Positions 1 through 7,837 of a DNA stretch of 51,659 nucleotides are shown one piece after another. The number at the start of each line of letters is the position of its first letter. The first letter of the stretch is position 1. Source of the stretch: Methylomonas rivi (GTDB taxonomy: Bacteria; Pseudomonadota; Gammaproteobacteria; Methylococcales; Methylomonadaceae); the NCBI RefSeq assembly GCF_024505165.1, contig NZ_JANIBK010000014.1, positions 1-51,659 of the forward strand, read 5' to 3'. Position numbers and translations under genes: made by a program. The notes under the pieces were generated by a model that worked only from the letters and a program-made list of their open reading frames with translations, did no database searches and was not told the DNA's origin.

Positions 1-207
1 AGTCAAGGTCATCAAAAAATACCATGCACCGCAAACGCCTTACCAACGAGTTCTCGATCATCCTGATATTCCAGAAGCCACCAACAGGCTCTCCGCGAAC
101 ACCACGCCAAGCTCAATCCATTTGCTCTCAAAGCCGCTATTGAGCAACAATTGAAACCGATCTTTTCACGCATCCAGGTTACCTCTAATGCGAGGCAACG
201 ACGCTGA
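1..207 (+). pseudogene. Transposase (rve/DDE integrase-core type) C-terminal remnant, frameshifted
   Basis: Reading frame 2 from the left edge gives KVIKKYHAPQTPYQRVLDHP, then frame 1 continues with ALREHHAKLNPFALKAAIEQ and a TGA at 205-207. Together these read as the conserved C-terminal tail of integrase-core transposases (a K-x-Y-D/H-x-P-x-TPYQR motif followed by LNPFALK). The frames change between about 75 and 90, so the gene is either degenerate or frameshifted. The 5' part lies outside the window, so the element family and its other end cannot be determined. The family assignment is from recalled motif similarity. Confidence 0.6.
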
Positions 208-254
208 CGTTTCGGTTACCTTTCCTATGAGGCAATACGCATGTGGCGGTCGAT

Positions 255-3200
255 TCAGCCGTCTTGCAGCGGCTTGAGATGGATATAAAGCGGTCGGTAC
301 AGCGCGCTTGCCCAGTGTTCGAAATCCGCGGTTTCGCTGTGATACAAACTGGCGAAGCTGGGGAAAAACCGTTCCAGATAAGCGTCGAAATCGACTTCGC
401 CGGGGTTCCAGTCGTCGCCGTCGTATTGCGCTTGCGCGGTTTCCAGGGCTTTATCTTCCGGGGCATTCAGCCAGGCGAACGCCGTGCGGCAGGCTACCGG
501 CAGCGGGGCCCGCATGCCTTGCCGCCAGGCTTCCAGCAGGGTTTGCAGATGGTCCAACGCTTCGGCTTGCGGCAGCGGTTGAAGGGTGATGATGCCGTCG
601 GCGGCGGCGATAAAACTTTGCGCCGGCAGGCCGTCGGCACAGGCGGCCAGATGTTGCAGCCAGGGCAGGATCAGCTTGTGGTATTGAATCCGGTCTTTTT
701 TAAGCAGAGTTTGCGCCGTCAGGCTCAATACCGCGCAGCTGTCGCCGGCGCCGGAATGGCGACAATGCGTCAAGTCGGCGCTGAGTTGCAGGCTAACGCC
801 GTCGGCGCAGCCGAAGTTCAATTCGATATGCCGGGCTTGCATCTCCCGCGGCCATTGCTCGAGCAATATTTGATATTGGCGCCAGGCCTGGCCGGCCGGC
901 ACGGCGATGCCGGCGAAAGCGGTTTCGGCAAAGCCGCCCAAGGGCAGCGCGCCTTTGCCGCTTAAAGCGGTCATTTGCTGTTGAAAAAAACCGTCGAGAT
1001 CGGCCGGTTGCCGGCTTTGCAAAGCTTCCAGCAGTTCCTTGCCATGGATGTGGGCCTGCAAGCGGTCGAAACCGAAGGGTTCGTTATCTTCGCTGCTGAC
1101 GTCTTCGCCGTCGAAGCTGAATTTCAGGCTGTGCTGGCAATAGGTTTTCACCGGCGCCCCGAGGAAACGCGCTAGCGCTTCCAGATTCAGACTATAGGAT
1201 TTTTCCTCGCTGTCGCCGGCATTGGCGGCGCTCATCGCGTCGCCGGGCGATGGCTGGAACCATTCCCGGGCATAGGTGAACAGGCGCGGGTCGCGGCCGG
1301 TTTTAATATAGTCCGGGCTGAAGGGCTGCAACGGGTGCTCCAGCGTCAGCGTTTCCAGCAAATTTTGCCCGTGCGGCAAACAAAAACTCTGTTGCAGAAA
1401 ATCGCGTAATTGGGCGATCAACACCGACGGCGGCCGTTCGCTGTTGTCGCGGATGCTGCGGCCTATCCAGCCGAGGTAAAGCTGCTGTTTGGCGGATAGT
1501 AGCGCTTCCAGAAACAGGTATTGATCGTCCTGCCGCCGCGAGCGGTCGCCGGGCCGGTATTGGCCGCGCTGACTCATCAAGTCGAAGCCGTGCGGGTATT
1601 GGCCGCGCGGGTAGTCGCCGTCGTTCATGCCCAGCAAGCAAATCAAGCGAAACGGGATCGCCCGCATCGGCATCAGGGTGCAGAAATTCACCCGGCCGCC
1701 AAGGAAACGCTGCTGCAGGTTCGGTTCGTCCACCGCCGCCAGCCAGGCTTCCCGCACCACGTTTAACGGCAGCGGATCGTTCGCGCCGCAGCCGCCTTGC
1801 AAGCAGGCCTGGTGCCAATTGCTCAAGGCGAGATGCAGCGTATCCAGGGTTTTGCGGTCGCGCTCGTTGTCGGCGGCAAAAAAATCGGCCAGCAGTTCGG
1901 TCAGCGCTTGCAGCCAGGCATCGGCATTTTTTTCATGCTCGAGACTGCCGGCGTAACGTTCCAGCGTATCCGATATATGGCATAAATGGCCCAGCCATTG
2001 CGCGTCCAAGCCGCCGATTTCCGGATAGGGTTCGATGCCGTTGAAGGCTGCCCCGGCGCCCACCGCGTAACCCAGCAGCATGCGGCGCAAGCCGAATTGC
2101 CAGGTGTTGGCGGCCAAATCGGCCGGCATCTCCACCGCGCGGGCGCGTTGTTCGGCATTCAGGCCCCAGCGGATACCGGCTTGTTCCAGCCATTGGTGGA
2201 TTTTGGGGATGGCGGTTTCGTCCAGGCCGAAGCGCAGCCGCAAGGCAGGCACTTCCAGCAGACCCAGAAATTCGCTGACGGTGAAGCGCGATTCCGGCAG
2301 ATTCAGCAGCGTTTCCACGGCGACCAGCAGCGGATTTTCGCCGCGTTGCTGCTGATCGGCCAGACTGAACGGAATATGGCGCGGGTCGCCGGCTTGTACC
2401 TGGCCGAACACGGCGCGGATATGCGGCGCGTATAGATTGATGTCCGGCACCATGACGATGATGTCGCGCGGATAGAGTGTATCGCCGGCCTGCTCGGCCG
2501 CATTGAAACGGGCCAACAGTTGGTCGTGCAATATTTCCACTTCCCGCTGCGGACTATGGGCGATATGAAAGGCCAGTGACTCATCGGCTTGGTCCAGCAA
2601 TTCGGGTTGTTGCGGCACCGGTTCCAGGTCCAGGATGCTTTGCTGCAGCCGTTGCAGCAGGCTGCGGCGGCCGTCGCAGCCGTAATCCCGGAACAAATCG
2701 ATTTTGTGGTCCGGCCAGTGCCAATCGGCATAGGCCTGGGTTTCGTCGAAATGGTCCAGCAAGCGGATATAGTCGCGGCCCTGTTTGCCCCAGGCCGCCA
2801 ACAGCGGGTTGGCATGCAGATGCAATTCCTCCGGGTTCAAGCCGGCGGCCATGCCGGCTTTGTAGGTTTGCCGCTTGCGCTGGGCTTTTAACAGTTCCTT
2901 GTCTTCGATGATGTCCGCCCAGTAATGCCGGCAGGGGTTATGTACGAACAACACAATCTGGCAAAACTTGCCCAGTTTGGCCAGCGCTTCCAAGGATTGT
3001 TGCGGCAGCGACGACAAACCGAATAACACCACGCGGCGCGGAATGCCGGGCGGACGTTGATCCAGATCGCCGATGCCGGCCATGAATTGGGCATGCACCG
3101 AGGCTCGGCTGGCAAATAGGCTATGATTTGTCCCGAGATCGTCCAATACGGCCCGCCAAAGTTGCGCCTGCCAGCTTTGCCGGTCGGGCAGGGGGCGGGC

Positions 3201-3731
3201 TTCGCCGTGCGCATCGCGCAGTATGTCCCGGCCGCCGGCCCAATCGGCTATCCAGTCCGAACGGTACACCTGGTATTGATCGAACAGGTCGGCCAGTTGC
3301 TCGGCCAGTTGGAAGCGCTTGCGAGCGTTGAGGTCGTGCCGGAGGAAATGCGCCAGGCTTTCGAAGCCGGGTTGCCGGATCAATGCCGGCAACAAGCGGT
3401 ACAGGCGCCAGGTCAGCGGCGCTTTGGCCAGCGGTTGCTGCTGGGGAATTTGTGAACCCAACACTGCCCGGTAGACGCCCCAGATAAACAGCGACGGCAA
3501 TTGAATTTGCATCGCGGCGGCAATGCCCAAGGCGCTGTTTTGCGCCAGGCTTTGCTTCAACCACTGGCCCATGCCGTTGCTTTGCACCAGCAATATTTCG
3601 TTTTCCAGCGGCGCCAGCGGGTGTTGGCGCAGCCAGTATTCCAGCACGTCCCGCAAGGCTTCCAGTTGGTTGGAGTGGATAACGGCGATGCCGCTGTCCA
3701 GGCTATGGCTCATGGCGGCGGTTTCCGGCAT
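255..3731 (-). CDS. recC: RecBCD enzyme subunit RecC (exodeoxyribonuclease V gamma chain)
   Basis: RecC is the Chi-scanning subunit of the RecBCD helicase-nuclease that processes double-strand ends for recombination and degrades linear DNA. The product is 1158 residues, close to the usual 1100-1150. It opens with the typical beta strand plus HSN motif (AVIHSNQLEALRDVL) and carries the family segment around HIPFSLADQQQRGENPLL and the GMNDGDYPRG block in the second half. Two starts are possible: ATG at 3731, or ATG at 3713 with a better-spaced GGAAAC upstream. It lies 4 bp after the stop of the small lipoprotein gene, so the two are probably cotranscribed. recB and recD would be expected beyond the left edge, but the transposase remnant immediately downstream means recC may be separated from them. 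Confidence 0.95.
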   Translation of the reverse strand: MPETAAMSHSLDSGIAVIHSNQLEALRDVLEYWLRQHPLAPLENEILLVQSNGMGQWLKQSLAQNSALGIAAAMQIQLPSLFIWGVYRAVLGSQIPQQQPLAKAPLTWRLYRLLPALIRQPGFESLAHFLRHDLNARKRFQLAEQLADLFDQYQVYRSDWIADWAGGRDILRDAHGEARPLPDRQSWQAQLWRAVLDDLGTNHSLFASRASVHAQFMAGIGDLDQRPPGIPRRVVLFGLSSLPQQSLEALAKLGKFCQIVLFVHNPCRHYWADIIEDKELLKAQRKRQTYKAGMAAGLNPEELHLHANPLLAAWGKQGRDYIRLLDHFDETQAYADWHWPDHKIDLFRDYGCDGRRSLLQRLQQSILDLEPVPQQPELLDQADESLAFHIAHSPQREVEILHDQLLARFNAAEQAGDTLYPRDIIVMVPDINLYAPHIRAVFGQVQAGDPRHIPFSLADQQQRGENPLLVAVETLLNLPESRFTVSEFLGLLEVPALRLRFGLDETAIPKIHQWLEQAGIRWGLNAEQRARAVEMPADLAANTWQFGLRRMLLGYAVGAGAAFNGIEPYPEIGGLDAQWLGHLCHISDTLERYAGSLEHEKNADAWLQALTELLADFFAADNERDRKTLDTLHLALSNWHQACLQGGCGANDPLPLNVVREAWLAAVDEPNLQQRFLGGRVNFCTLMPMRAIPFRLICLLGMNDGDYPRGQYPHGFDLMSQRGQYRPGDRSRRQDDQYLFLEALLSAKQQLYLGWIGRSIRDNSERPPSVLIAQLRDFLQQSFCLPHGQNLLETLTLEHPLQPFSPDYIKTGRDPRLFTYAREWFQPSPGDAMSAANAGDSEEKSYSLNLEALARFLGAPVKTYCQHSLKFSFDGEDVSSEDNEPFGFDRLQAHIHGKELLEALQSRQPADLDGFFQQQMTALSGKGALPLGGFAETAFAGIAVPAGQAWRQYQILLEQWPREMQARHIELNFGCADGVSLQLSADLTHCRHSGAGDSCAVLSLTAQTLLKKDRIQYHKLILPWLQHLAACADGLPAQSFIAAADGIITLQPLPQAEALDHLQTLLEAWRQGMRAPLPVACRTAFAWLNAPEDKALETAQAQYDGDDWNPGEVDFDAYLERFFPSFASLYHSETADFEHWASALYRPLYIHLKPLQDG

Positions 3732-3735
3732 CGGT

Positions 3736-4113
3736 TTAAGGCAGGATTTCCGTTAGCAGGGTTTCCAGGTTTCGGATTTTATGATCGCAATCTTCGATGC
3801 TGGATTGCACTTCGCGTTTAAAAAACAAGCCCATGGACTCGCCGGACATTTCATGTTCGGCATATTCGTTTAACAGATGGCAGGCATCGTTCATGTCCTG
3901 CTCGGCGGTTTCCAGCTTCTCGTTGTCGTCCAGGGCGTCGCTGTCGTTGAGCATCATCAAACGGCTGATCAGCACATTCTGGTGCCGAAATACCGACTCC
4001 GCATAGTCGGAGAAGTTATCGTAGGCTTTTGCCGCGGGCGGTAGGGTGGTGCAGGCTGTCGATCCCAACAACGTTACTATCAGAAATTTTTTAAATCCGG
4101 ATAAAGCCATCAT
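3736..4113 (-). CDS. Small putative lipoprotein of unknown function
   Basis: A 125-residue product starts with a positively charged, hydrophobic signal sequence and a probable lipobox ending at Cys21 (LLGSTAC), so it is likely anchored to the outer membrane. The mature part is acidic, mostly helical and without an obvious enzyme motif. A GAGATG purine stretch sits just upstream of the tandem ATG codons. It ends 4 bp before recC, so they probably share a transcript, but nothing ties its role to recombination. The lipobox is not optimal because Ser rather than Leu stands at -3. I do not recognise the family. Confidence 0.7.
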   Translation of the reverse strand: MMALSGFKKFLIVTLLGSTACTTLPPAAKAYDNFSDYAESVFRHQNVLISRLMMLNDSDALDDNEKLETAEQDMNDACHLLNEYAEHEMSGESMGLFFKREVQSSIEDCDHKIRNLETLLTEILP

Positions 4114-4322
4114 TCATCTCTTTTATACCAGGAAGCCAAGCAGGGTTTCGGTTGTCCGCTTAATTTAAAGCGTGTTGGAAAATTAAGAATGGAGTTTATG
4201 TGTTAACAGCATTTCTAACATTAATTCGGCCCCTCGCGGGGAGGCATGCAAACAATACGGTTATTTTAACCGTTCGGCCGGTATTCGGCACATATAAGCG
4301 CGCCGAATTTCGGCCCATGGGC

Positions 4323-4895
4323 TCAGGAAGACGAGGGTATGCGCCAAGCGGTAAACCGGTTGGCTTTGATGGTCTTGGACCAATAGGTAAGCGGAAGTCC
4401 CGCCTTGCGTTTTAGATGCTGCAGAAACTGCATGGGGCTAGGCAGGTTTTGCCAATGGGACGGCAGGAAGGAGGCATGGTGGGAGCCGTCTTGCAACACC
4501 AATCCGTCGATATGCGGCCTTAATTGGCCGATGAGGTCAAGTTCCGAACTGAAACTCAGCGGTTCCAGCGCGGATAGCAGATCGATATGAATGTCCAGTT
4601 CGTCAAGTTCCGCGGCAGTGACGGCAGGAAAGTGCCGGTCGTAAAAGGCGGCGGCAAAGGCATTTTCCGAGACGTCTTCCGCCAACGGGCGAATCGGATC
4701 CAGATTGCCGACACAGCCGCGCGGTTGCCGACGATACTCCAATATCACAAAGGTTGCGCCGTTGCGCGCCAGATCAACCGGATATTTTGCGCAATCGATA
4801 CTCAGCGGCTTGCCGGTTTTCAGGCCATGGGCGATGGATTGCCAAGCCAGGCTCAATAATACGCTCTGTTGGGGTTGGGTCAATGGCTGAGACAC
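4323..4895 (-). CDS. AMMECR1-domain protein (AmmeMemoRadiSam system protein A type)
   Basis: The 190-residue protein is a single AMMECR1 domain. The signature is RGCVGNL near residues 59-65 (canonical LRGCIG), followed by the acidic/aromatic block AFAAAFYDRHFPAVT and the C-terminal DGLVLQDG segment. In many bacteria and archaea AMMECR1 proteins are encoded beside a MEMO1-like protein and a radical SAM enzyme (AmmeMemoRadiSam). Those partners are not adjacent here, and the biochemical role is unknown. The start is GTG at 4895 with CAGGAAAA upstream. It follows dbpA by 36 bp on the same strand and may be cotranscribed with it. Confidence 0.85.
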   Translation of the reverse strand: MSQPLTQPQQSVLLSLAWQSIAHGLKTGKPLSIDCAKYPVDLARNGATFVILEYRRQPRGCVGNLDPIRPLAEDVSENAFAAAFYDRHFPAVTAAELDELDIHIDLLSALEPLSFSSELDLIGQLRPHIDGLVLQDGSHHASFLPSHWQNLPSPMQFLQHLKRKAGLPLTYWSKTIKANRFTAWRIPSSS

Positions 4896-4931
4896 GGTAT
4901 TTTCCTGGTACGAAAGGGCGATTAATGGGTT

Positions 4932-6320
4932 TTATCCCCATTGGGATCTATGCACATTATAGCGGCGGCCCTTGATTTTCCCGTTTCTTAAACAGGCCAG
5001 GGCCTTGTCGGCATTCGGCCGCGTTATGGCGACATAGGCGTGTTTGTCGAACACATCGATTTTGCCGACTTCGCCGGCGGCGATGCCGGCCGTACCCGTC
5101 AACGCGCCTAGAATATCGCCGGGGCGCACTTTTTGTTTACGGCCGCCGTCTATCCACAGCGTCACCATGGGCGGTTGAAAGCGTTGTTCGTAACTCAGTT
5201 TAAACGGCGCTATCTCGTCCCAAGCAGCCGAAATGCTCAGATAATCTTCGATGGCCTTGACTCTGTCCAGCTCGGTATCGGCGCACAAACTCAACGCCAA
5301 GCCTTTGTTACCGGCCCGGCCGGAGCGGCCGATGCGGTGTAGATACACTTCCGGATCCCGGGGCAATTCATAATTGATTACGGCTTGCATGTCCTTGATA
5401 TCCAAACCCCTGGCGGCCACGTCGGTGGCCACCAATACCGAACAACTCTTGTTTGCGAATCTTACCAGTACCTGGTCGCGGTCCTTTTGTTCCAAATCGC
5501 CGTGCAGGGCCTGCACGGAAAAGCCGCAATCGGCCAGACTGCCGGCTACATCCTGGCATTCGCGTTTGGTGTTGCAAAATACCAGCGTGGATTCGGGCCG
5601 GTGGTAAGCCAACAAATAGCCCAGCGCATGCACTCTTTTGCCGGAATCGACCCGATGGAAATGTTGTTCCAGCTGGTTATGATGGTGGCTGGTGTCTATG
5701 CTGACCGAAACCGGTTTGAACTGAAAAGACTGGCTCAATTTACGGATCGGGTCGCTGTACGTGGCCGAAAACAGCAAGGTTTGCCGGTGGCTGGGGGCGT
5801 GGGAAACCACGTCGGTAATGACGTCCGCAAAGCCCATGTCCAGCATGCGGTCGGCCTCATCCAGCACCAAGACTTTTAAATGCTCCAGATGCAGGCTGTG
5901 TTTTTGCAGATGTTCCTGCAAGCGGCCCGGCGTACCCACCACTACATGCGCGCCGTGCAACAGCGAATCCCGCTGCGGTGCAACCGGCACGCCGCCGCAC
6001 AAAGCCAATACTTTGATATTTTGGGTGAAACGGGCCAGTTGGCGAATTTCCTTGCAGACTTGATCGGCCAATTCGCGGCTGGGGCATATCACCATGGCTT
6101 GTACTTTAAAGCTGCCGATGTCCAGCCGGGATAGCAGGCCGATGCCGAATGCGGCGGTTTTGCCGCTGCCGGTTTTGGCTTGGGCGATCACATCCTTACC
6201 TTCCAGGATATGCGGCAGGCTTTCGGCTTGTATCGGGGTTAGATGGGTATAACCCAGCGATGCAATGTTTTCAAGCAGGGCGGGTTTTAACGCTAGGGAG
6301 GAAAATTCAGGGCTGTTCAC
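4932..6320 (-). CDS. dbpA: ATP-dependent RNA helicase DbpA
   Basis: A DEAD-box helicase of 462 residues that, by family, is activated by hairpin 92 of 23S rRNA and acts in late assembly of the large ribosomal subunit. Motif I is AKTGSGKT (K54), motif II is DEAD (154-157), motif III is SAT, and motif VI is HRIGRSGRAG. After the two RecA-like domains comes the basic, RRM-like DbpA C-terminal domain containing the VRPGDILGALTG segment, which separates DbpA from RhlE or SrmB. The start codon is GTG at 6320. The AMMECR1 gene follows 36 bp downstream. Confidence 0.94.
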   Translation of the reverse strand: MNSPEFSSLALKPALLENIASLGYTHLTPIQAESLPHILEGKDVIAQAKTGSGKTAAFGIGLLSRLDIGSFKVQAMVICPSRELADQVCKEIRQLARFTQNIKVLALCGGVPVAPQRDSLLHGAHVVVGTPGRLQEHLQKHSLHLEHLKVLVLDEADRMLDMGFADVITDVVSHAPSHRQTLLFSATYSDPIRKLSQSFQFKPVSVSIDTSHHHNQLEQHFHRVDSGKRVHALGYLLAYHRPESTLVFCNTKRECQDVAGSLADCGFSVQALHGDLEQKDRDQVLVRFANKSCSVLVATDVAARGLDIKDMQAVINYELPRDPEVYLHRIGRSGRAGNKGLALSLCADTELDRVKAIEDYLSISAAWDEIAPFKLSYEQRFQPPMVTLWIDGGRKQKVRPGDILGALTGTAGIAAGEVGKIDVFDKHAYVAITRPNADKALACLRNGKIKGRRYNVHRSQWG

Positions 6321-6387
6321 AGAGACTCTGTTATTTAATGACGCGGCCGAGTGCCTGCATCCGGCCGAGCATGATAACAGGCTTGGC

Positions 6388-7458
6388 TTATAACGACGCC
6401 AGCGTGATCAATTTTTTCATCAGTTCGGCCTGGCTGTGCGCATTCATTTTTTGCATGGTGTGCTTGATATGGTTGCGCACCGTTTCTTGCGAGCGGTAGG
6501 TATGGTTTGCGATGTCGGCTATGGACGGGTTCCTCATGAAGTGCAGGGCGCAAATGGCTTCGCAGCGGGACAGACTGTGAAGGCGCATCAAACGCTCCAG
6601 GGCCGGATTTTTATCTTTTTCATGGGTAAACGACAGAATGAAGCCATCCATATAGCATTCCCATTGGTACAGATTTTTTAAAGCGGCGATGGGAATCAGG
6701 GAAATTTGGCAGGACTGGCATTGGTTATGGATGGAACTGCTTTCCTGGTTGTGCCGCATCAGGGACAGCAGTTTTTGTTCGATGGCCTGGTTTTTCATGC
6801 CGAAGCGGTTTTCCGAAATTTGCACGCAATCCAGCTGGCTGATGATGGCCGTATAGATCGGGTCGGAAAACAGAATATTCAGCTCATGATCGACGATGAT
6901 ATAGCCGTCGAAATGATCGCCCAGATGGTGAAGCAACTGGGTATTGATTTTATGGCGTTGCTCCTTATGGATGGCGTCTTGCAGCTTCGGCAGCGTATTT
7001 TCCAATAGCCGGCCGATATGCTGTTGCTCCGTGTCCGTGAATTCGGTTTTGCGATTGAGCAGCAGGCTGAGGGCATGGTTTTGCGCGCAGGCCAAGGCGA
7101 CGCCGAAGCGAAAATGTTGTTGGCCGGGCGGGTAAAAAACGCTTTTATGCTCGCCGGGGAGTTCGTTGCGCAGATTTTGGTTGCAGACTACCCGCCGCGG
7201 ATTTTGGCAGATGTAGCGGTTGAAGTGGTCTTGCCGGTTGAGTTTGTCTTCGTACTGTTCTTGGTACTGTTTCGGGATATGGGCGCTGAACAGAAAACGG
7301 GTCTTGCCGTAATCGTTCAGGTCGGTCACCAGTAAGGCGCTGGAGTCGCAGGACAGTTGCCGGGCCAGTTCGAGCAGAAAGCGGTTCCAGATTAAAGGAT
7401 AGCCGGGGGCGTTGGCCAGTATGGTATGCAGATATAGGTCGTCGGATAATTGCCTCAT
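6388..7458 (-). CDS. LuxR-family transcriptional regulator, divergent from the haem-protein operon
   Basis: A 356-residue protein whose last 60 residues form a LuxR/GerE-type helix-turn-helix (LSRCEAICALHFMRNPSIAD, with recognition helix around SQETVRNHIKHTMQKM). The N-terminal 280 residues have no recognisable acyl-homoserine-lactone domain. They contain a PAS-like stretch around YIIVDHELNILFSDP and many Cys and His residues, including a C-x2-C pair (CQSC). Its ATG at 7458 has AAGGGTGG upstream. It is transcribed away from the six-gene haem peroxidase operon across a 379-bp shared upstream region with a 16-bp dyad, so it is the obvious candidate regulator of that operon. That link is inference from position. 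Confidence 0.85.
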   Translation of the reverse strand: MRQLSDDLYLHTILANAPGYPLIWNRFLLELARQLSCDSSALLVTDLNDYGKTRFLFSAHIPKQYQEQYEDKLNRQDHFNRYICQNPRRVVCNQNLRNELPGEHKSVFYPPGQQHFRFGVALACAQNHALSLLLNRKTEFTDTEQQHIGRLLENTLPKLQDAIHKEQRHKINTQLLHHLGDHFDGYIIVDHELNILFSDPIYTAIISQLDCVQISENRFGMKNQAIEQKLLSLMRHNQESSSIHNQCQSCQISLIPIAALKNLYQWECYMDGFILSFTHEKDKNPALERLMRLHSLSRCEAICALHFMRNPSIADIANHTYRSQETVRNHIKHTMQKMNAHSQAELMKKLITLASL

Positions 7459-7586
7459 TGAGTGCCACCCTTGTTTTTATTATTAGTGTTTTCATCAATC
7501 AATAAGCGTTAATTCTGAAAGCGGGGTGCAACCGTATTTTCGGCGCATTACCCCGCCTAAAATTTTGCCTCCTGCCGCCCGTTGTT

Positions 7587-7623
7587 CCGAATGGCGACCC
7601 GCCGCTATCGGCGCGCCATTCGG
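7587..7623. promoter_or_regulatory. Nested GC-rich hairpin in the divergent regulatory region
   Basis: The arms CCGAATGGCG (7587-7596) and CGCCATTCGG (7614-7623) are a perfect 10-bp inverted repeat. Inside it a second stem, CGCCG/CGGCG, closes on a CTAT loop. No T-run follows on either strand, so a standard intrinsic terminator is unlikely. It may be a leader-RNA structure or a protein-binding dyad. Confidence 0.5.
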
Positions 7624-7736
7624 GGTGTGCAAAAAACTTCCGTATCGACGTTTTAAATCGAATTAAAAACGTAGCGGTTCCGCGACGAAACAGCTGCGCT
7701 TAGCATAACCCTTAAATGCTTGATTTGCCATTAAAT

Positions 7737-7752
7737 TGACCCATTTGGGTCA
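7737..7752. promoter_or_regulatory. Candidate operator dyad TGACCCA-TT-TGGGTCA
   Basis: A perfect 7-bp inverted repeat with a 2-bp spacer lies about 86 bp upstream of the alpha-dioxygenase-like gene. Its size and symmetry fit a dimeric helix-turn-helix regulator, possibly the divergent LuxR-type protein. Binding is inference. Confidence 0.45.
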
Positions 7753-7837
7753 TGGCGGCGGCTGAACACTTAAGTTAAGCTGGCCTTGGGTCGCATAGCG
7801 GGCTGCCGCTATTCACGGGATATGGGAGGGCAAGACG

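Larger units (their letters stand above)
7459..7837. other. Divergent intergenic region between the LuxR-type gene and the haem-protein operon
   Basis: This 379-bp gene-free stretch holds the start regions of both divergent genes. Two structures stand out: a long nested hairpin (7587-7623) and a short perfect dyad (7737-7752). No convincing sigma-70 promoter pair was found by eye. The downstream gene has a good ribosome binding site, GGGAGG, ending about 10 nt before the ATG at 7838. Confidence 0.8.
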
